Assembly: GCA_021812105.1 (NCBI GenBank)
Contig: JAKAOQ010000042.1
Span: 1-5,689 of the forward strand
DNA length: 5,689 nt
Reading direction: 5' to 3'
Source: Microcaldota archaeon
GTDB taxonomy: Archaea; Micrarchaeota; Micrarchaeia; Micrarchaeales; Micrarchaeaceae
In this document: piece by piece, positions 1 through 4,735 of the stretch
Layout of the letters: each line of letters starts with the position of its first letter
How positions within the stretch are numbered: the stretch's first letter is position 1
The notes under the pieces: generated by a model
The model's input: only the letters and a program-made list of their open reading frames with translations
Told to the model about the DNA's origin: nothing
Databases searched by the model: none
Made by a program: the position numbers and the translations under genes

Positions 1-732
1 CTTCTTGTACACTTCGAGTTCGTTTTTGTCTCTTTCTACAGCCTTCTGCCCCTCGGCAGCTTTCCCCTCTGCTTCCTTTATTTCAGACTCCAGCCTTCCC
101 CTTTCCTCTGACAGCTTCATAAGCTGTTCCCTGGACGAATCGGCGTCTATGCCAGAAAGCATCTTCTCTTCGTCTTCTATCGCGTTCCTTACGCTGTTTA
201 TCAGGCTCGTAGCGTTCTCTTCCGCTCCGGCGAATCTGTCGAGGTTCAGCATTTCGTCTATCTGTTTCTTCCTGTCTCCCTTCCTGAGCTCCAGTATGTA
301 ATCCAGTCTGTTCTGCTCCGCGTATATGGCCCTGGAAAAAGTGTCGTAGTTGAGGCCGAGTATCCTCTCTATCTCCTCGTTCACGCGCTCCGGCTGCGAC
401 TGCAGATTCTCTCCGTTCTTCTTGAGGAGCGCGCTGCTGCCCCCCTTCCTGTCTACAACTCTTTTTACCGAGTAATCGTTTCCGCCAACCGAGAACTCGA
501 GCAGCACCTCCCCGCTCTCCATCTCCCTGGGCCTGTTTGTTATCACGTCCTCAAGGCTCACCCTCTTGTGCTTGAGGGCCGGAAAGGTTCCGAAGAAGGC
601 GAACGATATTGCGTCCATGACCGAGCTCTTACCGGCGCCCATTATGCCGATTAGTACGTTCGTGCCCTTCCTGAAGTTTATCTCGGTGTGCGCGTGCGTC
701 TTCCAGTTGTTAAGCTCTACCCTCCCAATCAT
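1..732 (-). CDS. rad50: Rad50 double-strand-break repair ATPase, N-terminal part (C-terminus beyond window)
   Basis: The frame runs from an ATG at 732 to the window edge, giving the first 244 residues. Residues 1-20 (MIGRVELNNWKTHAHTEINF) have the usual Rad50/SMC opening. The Walker A loop is GIMGAGKSS (residues 29-37, bases 622-648), with Met31 where the well-studied archaeal proteins carry Asn. The Q-loop is AIYAEQNRLDYIL, with Gln140. After about residue 200 the sequence becomes charged and Glu/Lys-rich, the start of the antiparallel coiled coil; the zinc hook, signature motif and Walker B lie outside the window. In this family Rad50 dimerises on ATP binding and works with the Mre11 nuclease on DNA ends in the cytoplasm. 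An upstream TTG at 747-745 is in frame, but the ATG matches the family's N-terminus and sits a short distance from a TATA-like element. It is the first gene leftwards from a divergent promoter, so mre11 is not immediately upstream. Identification is firm; membership of a DPANN-type Rad50 subgroup is an impression. Confidence 0.93.
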   Translation of the reverse strand, partial: MIGRVELNNWKTHAHTEINFRKGTNVLIGIMGAGKSSVMDAISFAFFGTFPALKHKRVSLEDVITNRPREMESGEVLLEFSVGGNDYSVKRVVDRKGGSSALLKKNGENLQSQPERVNEEIERILGLNYDTFSRAIYAEQNRLDYILELRKGDRKKQIDEMLNLDRFAGAEENATSLINSVRNAIEDEEKMLSGIDADSSREQLMKLSEERGRLESEIKEAEGKAAEGQKAVERDKNELEVYKK

Positions 733-760
733 TTCAGCACTCTTCAAATAGTGAATAGCG

Positions 761-772
761 ATAACTATTATT
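761..772 (-). promoter_or_regulatory. Probable TATA element for rad50
   Basis: Read on the minus strand this is AATAATAGTTAT, the most AT-rich part of the rad50 side of the divergent spacer. Its centre is about 34 bases upstream of the rad50 ATG. With the usual archaeal TATA-to-start distance of about 26 bases, transcription would begin near 741, leaving a leader of roughly 9 bases and no clear Shine-Dalgarno site. It is not a textbook TATA box, so the call rests on position plus composition. Confidence 0.4.
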
Positions 773-787
773 GTTTGGAAACACAAG

Positions 788-800
788 AATAAAAGTATTA
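788..800 (+). promoter_or_regulatory. Probable TATA element for the Mut7-C RNase gene
   Basis: The plus-strand sequence AATAAAAGTATTA follows a purine-rich stretch (GGAAACACAAG) that could serve as the TFB recognition element. A start site about 26 bases downstream would fall near 821 and give a leader of about 12 bases before the ATG at 833. The leader holds GGTGCGGGG, a weak G-rich match to a ribosome binding site at short spacing. Together with the rad50 element it fills the 733-832 spacer, in which I see nothing else. Confidence 0.45.
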
Positions 801-832
801 GCCTGAAAGTTGAAATCGATCGGTGCGGGGCC

Positions 833-1354
833 ATGCCTGAAAAGACAGCCACGAGGATCGTCGCGGACGTAATGCTCGCCAAGCTAGCCAGGTGGCTGAG
901 GCTTTTCGGGATCGGCGTTGAGAACCCGCGCTACACAGACGACTACAAGCTGATGATGTACGCCAAGCGCACGCGCTCGATACTGCTGACTTCCGACAGG
1001 GCCCTCCACGCGCGCTCGGTGAAAAACGGCGTGCGTTCCCTGCTCGTGGAGAACGCTCCGCTGGAAGCGCAGCTCGCCTACGTGACAGGTTCTTTGCGTC
1101 TGTCTCCCAGGATAGACGAGAAGATATGCCCGGTGTGCAATTCTCCGCTCAGGAAGATATCTGCGGAATCCGCGTCAAGATACACGACGAAGAAGATAGC
1201 CGAGGAGTATGATGCGTTCTACTATTGCAGAAAGTGCGGGAAGGTATACTGGCGCGGCAGCCACTTGAAGAACATAGAAGCTACGCTGAAAAGAGTGCTG
1301 TCCTACAGAAAGAGCCACTATACAGGGCTTCCGTTCCCGGCAAGGATCAGATGA
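833..1354 (+). CDS. Mut7-C RNase domain protein (PIN-like fold plus zinc ribbon; DUF82/COG1656 type)
   Basis: This 173-residue protein has the full two-part layout of the archaeal Mut7-C family. The N-terminal PIN-like half carries ADVMLAKLARWLRLFGIGVE (residues 11-30, with the first acidic residue Asp12), the DD pair at residues 36-37 and LLTSDRAL (Asp55). These acids are the likely metal ligands of a ribonuclease site. The C-terminal half has CPVC (Cys99, Cys102) and CRKC (Cys132, Cys135) followed by GKVYWRGSHLKNI, the family's zinc-ribbon signature. The family is predicted to be ribonucleases, by relation to the C-terminal domain of animal Mut-7; substrates in archaea are not established as far as I know. 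The ATG at 833 was chosen because conserved sequence begins only a few residues later and a TATA-like element lies at a fitting distance. It is transcribed divergently from rad50, and its last 8 bases overlap the end of the aEF1B gene on the other strand. No missing key residue is apparent. Confidence 0.87.
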   Translation: MPEKTATRIVADVMLAKLARWLRLFGIGVENPRYTDDYKLMMYAKRTRSILLTSDRALHARSVKNGVRSLLVENAPLEAQLAYVTGSLRLSPRIDEKICPVCNSPLRKISAESASRYTTKKIAEEYDAFYYCRKCGKVYWRGSHLKNIEATLKRVLSYRKSHYTGLPFPARIR

Positions 1355-1595
1355 GGCTTTCCTGCTCCACCTCGACCTCGCTGACGCCCTTTACCTTTTT
1401 CAGCTTTTCCTCTATGCTGGAGCTCCCGACCTCGCTGTCCTCGAAAACGAAGAGCGCCTTTATGACCTTTATCCCGAAGGCGAGCTCCTCGCTCCTTATG
1501 TCCTGGGGCTTGAGCTCCTTCTTTATCTCGTCCGTTACCTCGTCCAGCTTGCCTTCATCCGTGAATATCTTGAAAAGCGCTCCTACCTTTGCCAT
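1347..1595 (-). CDS. ef1b: Archaeal elongation factor 1-beta (aEF1B), nucleotide exchange factor for aEF1A
   Basis: The 82-residue product is a single EF1-type guanine-nucleotide-exchange domain. The best markers are AFGIKVIKALFVFED (residues 39-53), matching the family's AFGLKAL core strand, and the terminal strand region IEEKLKKVKGVSEVEVEQ (residues 61-78), matching the usual KVEGVESVEV ending. The N-terminal MAKVGALFKIF is the first ferredoxin-like strand. It is slightly shorter than the roughly 90 residues typical of the family. It promotes GDP release from aEF1A so that the factor can again deliver aminoacyl-tRNA. The ATG at 1595 lies 4 bases after the stop of the zinc-ribbon gene, so the two are almost certainly co-transcribed and may be translationally coupled; no strong Shine-Dalgarno site precedes it. 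The stop overlaps the convergent Mut7-C RNase gene by 8 bases. Confidence 0.93.
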   Translation of the reverse strand: MAKVGALFKIFTDEGKLDEVTDEIKKELKPQDIRSEELAFGIKVIKALFVFEDSEVGSSSIEEKLKKVKGVSEVEVEQESLI

Positions 1596-1599
1596 AATA

Positions 1600-1764
1600 T
1601 CACGGTCCGGTGAAGCCGCACACTTCGCACTTGTAGGTGTTCGAGATCTCCCTGCAGTGCTCGCACCTTATTATCACGCCCTTGCCGCACTTCGGGCATT
1701 TGAATTCTGAGTACGAGTGTGTCAGCCTTCCGCAGGAGACGCACTTCTTCCCTGGAGTAGTCAT
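1600..1764 (-). CDS. Small zinc-ribbon protein, predicted RNA-binding translation factor (COG2888 type)
   Basis: Reading the minus strand from the ATG at 1764 gives a 54-residue protein, too short for many gene callers. It has four CxxC pairs: Cys8/11 (CVSC), Cys23/26 (CPKC), Cys34/37 (CEHC) and Cys46/49 (CEVC), enough for two zinc sites in a double zinc ribbon. The ending TYKCEVCGFTGP matches the family's characteristic YKCPNCGFEGP-like C-terminus. Members of this archaeal family are predicted to bind RNA and act in translation, and they commonly sit directly upstream of the aEF1B gene, exactly as here (4-base gap). That neighbourhood and the conserved tail make this a real gene although it has a long antisense open frame across it. 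The gap to the upstream S16 gene is 43 bases; I see no convincing TATA box at a suitable distance there, so it may be read from the S16 transcript or from a weak promoter. Confidence 0.9.
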   Translation of the reverse strand: MTTPGKKCVSCGRLTHSYSEFKCPKCGKGVIIRCEHCREISNTYKCEVCGFTGP

Positions 1765-1807
1765 GTTATCACTATATTACATCACAAGCAAAATCGCGAG
1801 CTAAGAA

Positions 1808-3673
1808 TCAACGGCCGCCCTGGCGCCTTTTTGCATCGGCGTTGCGCTTCGGCCTCTCCGCTCTGGCAATTCTGTTAATAAGCACGAGAAGTGCTATAAA
1901 TGTTGCTACTACCGCTATCAGTATCCCGACAAGCACGACGTACAGCGCGATCATCGCTTTCTCAATCCCCGAGAGCGCGGTGAGTATCGCAGAGAAATCT
2001 CCCTCGTAGTTGCCCGACGCGGAAGTTGACGGCGAGGGCAGCAAGCTGCCTTTTATTGCTGCGGTATCGTTGCTCATTACGCTGGCCAGCAGCGCAGTTG
2101 AGAACGCCTCCGCAGCGTATCCGTGCGCAGCAGAAGCGTTTTGGGTTATGCGCGCCTCAGCGGAGTAGAACTCTGCTTCGTTGGCGAACTGTGTCGACCA
2201 GACGCCGAAGCTGGCGTTGTACGCCAGGCGCGTGGTCATGTTGAGAAGCGTCCCTGTGCTGTTGCCGAAGCTGCCAGCCGCGTTAGAGAAAGCGAAAGCG
2301 TAGTCGGAATCGAGGATCGCTAGCGGGTAGTTGCCGGACTTGAAAGCGCTTTCTGCCGTAGCGTAGTATAAGTTGCTGCCGTATTGCGCCGCCCTGGAGA
2401 TCCTGCTCTGCGCAAGGCTTCTGAGCGTGGCGCTCGCCGCTACCGGGCTTCCGCCCATCTGCGCAGAGATGTTGTACATGTATCCAGCCGCGCTGCACCA
2501 TCCCATGGCCTCTGCTCCGCTGTATACTGCTCCTAGCACTCCGTCTGTGTCCACCGCCGTGGCGTTGTATGTCCCGATGTCCTGCGATATCGTGTAGTTC
2601 GCCCACGCCTGCCTCAGCTCGCCGCCTATTACATATTCATAGTTCGTGTTCGTGAGCTGCGGGGACTGCAGCGCTCCGCACGCGTTGGAAACGTTGTCAA
2701 GGTACGAGATTCCCCCGCCCTTTGTTATGGTATGATGGCTGAAGTACGATGCCGTTATATAGTCCAGGAAGCCCTGGTCTGCCCCGGTATATAGGTATCC
2801 CTTCTCCGCTTCGACCTCGCTCTGGTTTAGTATCGCGGTAAGCTGCTGCGTTATATTCGAAAATGCTCCGTACGGCTTCAGCGTGTTTATCATCCTTGAA
2901 GTAATGTTGAACGTGTAGGAGGTCAGGCCGGCGAACCAGCTCTCGTTGCAGTTGCTGCACGTTATGCTGGCGTTCGGTATTAGGCTGAGGTTGTAGTTTA
3001 CGAAAGGCTCGTACAGCGAGCCCCTTCCCAAAACGCTCTTGCCGTAAAGCGCGAATTGAACAGCCTGGCTGACGTTCGCCACCTGAACCAGCGGAATGCC
3101 GAATTCGTCCTGGGTCAGGGCGTAGAGCATGTCCTCGTTGCTGTTCGCCTGCGTGGCAGGTACGAGTATGAAAGACATGCCTCCGCTTTTTGCCGCAGCG
3201 GTCTTGTCGTATACTCCGCCTATAAGGCCTATGCCGCCCGAGCTGTCTATAGTGCCAGTCATAGTGAAGTTAGAGCGCAACGGCCTGCCAGAAAGCGCGG
3301 ATATGGCGAGCACGGTCATCGCTGCTCCCGCGCTCGGCCCCGAGACGTTGATAGCATCGCTGTTCAGTATCTCGTAATCGAAATTATACTTGTTGAAATC
3401 AAGGTTCAGATAGGAGGATGCGTACTGCGCCGCTGCTTCTGCAGAAGATATGGTAGAAGCCCCGACCTCGCTCGGCCCCGTAACGTTTACCATTCCGCTG
3501 CCGTTCGTGACCGTAAGCTTGATCAGCGTAAGTACTCCGCTGTTGTTCGAGACTATGACCGCTGGGGCGTGGATCTCGGAGCTCCCCACAACGGACTGCG
3601 CGCCGGCGTAGGCGACGAACAGAATGATCAACGCTACGGATATCATAGCGCTTGCAGCATGCACTCTTGCCAT
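1808..3673 (-). CDS. Secreted, C-terminally membrane-anchored S16 (Lon-like) serine protease, COG1750 type
   Basis: This 621-residue protein starts with a signal peptide: a short basic start, a hydrophobic run and AGA before Gln26 as a likely cleavage site. A Lon-type S16 domain follows (about residues 45-205). It holds the Ser-Lys dyad: GPSAGAAM with Ser114 (bases 3334-3332), then MTGTIDSSGGIGLIGGVYDK with Lys157 (bases 3205-3203), which aligns with the Lon motif MTGEI...PIGGLKEK. There is no ATPase domain, unlike Lon or LonB. Residues 210-570 form a large region I do not recognise, with four cysteines (239, 242, 332, 393). Residues 574-599 form a membrane helix followed by a strongly basic tail, which fits an anchored enzyme facing outwards. 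There are 21 N-x-S/T sequons. The frame stays open to a TTG at 3733, but the ATG at 3673 is preferred because a strong TATA box (3701-3710) lies within the longer version and because the signal peptide then comes first. Substrates are unknown. The gene follows the presenilin homologue, with 68 bases between them. Confidence 0.86.
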   Translation of the reverse strand: MARVHAASAMISVALIILFVAYAGAQSVVGSSEIHAPAVIVSNNSGVLTLIKLTVTNGSGMVNVTGPSEVGASTISSAEAAAQYASSYLNLDFNKYNFDYEILNSDAINVSGPSAGAAMTVLAISALSGRPLRSNFTMTGTIDSSGGIGLIGGVYDKTAAAKSGGMSFILVPATQANSNEDMLYALTQDEFGIPLVQVANVSQAVQFALYGKSVLGRGSLYEPFVNYNLSLIPNASITCSNCNESWFAGLTSYTFNITSRMINTLKPYGAFSNITQQLTAILNQSEVEAEKGYLYTGADQGFLDYITASYFSHHTITKGGGISYLDNVSNACGALQSPQLTNTNYEYVIGGELRQAWANYTISQDIGTYNATAVDTDGVLGAVYSGAEAMGWCSAAGYMYNISAQMGGSPVAASATLRSLAQSRISRAAQYGSNLYYATAESAFKSGNYPLAILDSDYAFAFSNAAGSFGNSTGTLLNMTTRLAYNASFGVWSTQFANEAEFYSAEARITQNASAAHGYAAEAFSTALLASVMSNDTAAIKGSLLPSPSTSASGNYEGDFSAILTALSGIEKAMIALYVVLVGILIAVVATFIALLVLINRIARAERPKRNADAKRRQGGR

Positions 3674-3700
3674 AAGAATCACATCCAATAATCCTTCAAC

Positions 3701-3710
3701 TATTTTATAA
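3701..3710 (-). promoter_or_regulatory. TATA box for the S16 protease gene
   Basis: The minus strand reads TTATAAAATA, close to the ideal archaeal TATA box, preceded by a purine-rich AAAGAGAAC that could be the TFB recognition element. About 26 bases downstream is position 3680, so the transcript would carry a leader of only around 7 bases before the ATG at 3673. This is the clearest promoter in the window. It decides the start of the S16 protease and means the gene need not depend on the upstream mcm and presenilin transcript. Confidence 0.72.
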
Positions 3711-3741
3711 GTTCTCTTTAATTCCTTTCCCAATACTTCAC

Positions 3742-4719
3742 TTACAGCAGCGCGTATATGCCTAAGGCTATCAGTATGCCGAGGAGGAGCGGCGGTATTG
3801 CCGGCAGAGCCCTCTTCAGCCTCGCGAGTATCAGCATGGTTATGGCCAGGCCGAATATCGAACCGAGCACTATGAAGAAGCTGAGCGTGAAGTTGAGCGT
3901 CACCCCGTACGCCGCGACGCTGACCATGAGCGGCACTCCAAGGTCACCAGTCCCGAGCATGACTGGAACCTCAATTGGTATGAGCCTCTTCTTGTCGAGC
4001 TCCTTTATCTGCGGCACCTTCTTCTCGGCCATCGCCTTCATCTTCTCGAACCTCTTCGCGTCCGCCTTTGAGAAGCTGGAGCGCGGAAGCGCCTCTATCT
4101 CGCTCGCACCTATGAAGAACGCGAGGTTCCTCTCCGTTACCGCATTGGCCAGCGTTATCATATGCTTGGTTATGAATACGGCTACGAAGTCGTAGACTGC
4201 CAGTATTATCATGAACACCATCGCGGCCAAGAAGCTGAAGCTCACCCCGAGCACCACTCCTACGCCGACGCTCGCTATTATCGCGGCCGTATTCCTAAGG
4301 CTCGGTATCTTGTTCTTTGCGATCACCATAGCCGCGGCGAGGATGGCTGCGACCAGGTAGTCCTGGTACACGCTGCTCCCGTAGAACGCCGACTGCACGC
4401 TCCCAGTGAAGTAGACCGCGACTATGAGGAAGACGAAGAATGAGGTTATGAACAGCACAGCCCCCTCGAAGATCACGAACAGCTTGTTGCCCCTGTAGAT
4501 CCTCGCCACGAATATGAGGATGACGGCGAATATCACTATGTAGAACAGGTAGAAGACGACGTTCTCCGTAGACGATATAACCCTGGCGCTCGACACCTGC
4601 TCGAAAGTTGCGCCGCTGAAGAGCATGCTCGCCAGGAGAAGGCCTGAGAACTGCACTATCATGAACATTACGAAGATGTAGAGCATCTGCCTTCCTCTGC
4701 TTATCTCTGGTCCCAACAA
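3742..4719 (-). CDS. Presenilin / signal-peptide-peptidase homologue, GxGD intramembrane aspartyl protease
   Basis: The 325-residue polytopic protein has about nine hydrophobic segments. The catalytic pair is in the expected order: Tyr176-Asp177 in AVYDFVAVF of segment 6 (bases 4191-4189 for Asp) and GTGD with Asp259 in MLGTGDLG of segment 7 (bases 3945-3943). The third family signature appears as PAIP (residues 306-309) before the last helix, a mild variant of PALP. A charged loop of about 70 residues (186-254) joins segments 6 and 7, as in other archaeal homologues (about 300 residues). Such enzymes cut transmembrane helices within the membrane; archaeal substrates are largely unknown. The start is uncertain. 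A TTG at 4719 lies 16 bases after the mcm stop; an ATG at 4686 (residue 12) lies just before the first membrane helix and follows the purine-rich AGAGGAAGG, which could be a ribosome binding site. With either start, the closeness to mcm suggests co-transcription. Confidence 0.92.
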   Translation of the reverse strand: MLGPEISRGRQMLYIFVMFMIVQFSGLLLASMLFSGATFEQVSSARVISSTENVVFYLFYIVIFAVILIFVARIYRGNKLFVIFEGAVLFITSFFVFLIVAVYFTGSVQSAFYGSSVYQDYLVAAILAAAMVIAKNKIPSLRNTAAIIASVGVGVVLGVSFSFLAAMVFMIILAVYDFVAVFITKHMITLANAVTERNLAFFIGASEIEALPRSSFSKADAKRFEKMKAMAEKKVPQIKELDKKRLIPIEVPVMLGTGDLGVPLMVSVAAYGVTLNFTLSFFIVLGSIFGLAITMLILARLKRALPAIPPLLLGILIALGIYALL

Positions 4720-4735
4720 ATCATCGGAAAATCGT

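Noticed and set aside
5..301. Plus-strand 98-codon open frame rich in Ser, Phe and Leu
   Set aside because: It is the antisense of the Rad50 coding frame; the minus strand gives a clear Rad50 match and the plus-strand product is low-complexity.
1391..1408. T-rich tract on the plus strand after the RNase stop as a possible archaeal terminator
   Set aside because: The T runs are fully explained by Lys codons of aEF1B on the other strand (KLKKVKG), and the runs are short; position alone is not enough.
1225..1710. Plus-strand 161-codon open frame after and overlapping the RNase gene
   Set aside because: It is antisense to aEF1B and the zinc-ribbon gene, both of which have strong family matches; the Ser/Leu-rich product is typical of a shadow frame.
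1771..1780. TATA-like GTAATATAGT (minus strand) before the zinc-ribbon gene
   Set aside because: It is only about 10 bases from the ATG, so transcription would start inside the gene; position does not fit a promoter.
3056..3691. Plus-strand 211-codon open frame
   Set aside because: It is antisense to the S16 catalytic domain, has an Arg/Tyr/Val-rich composition expected from reverse reading, and no recognisable motif.
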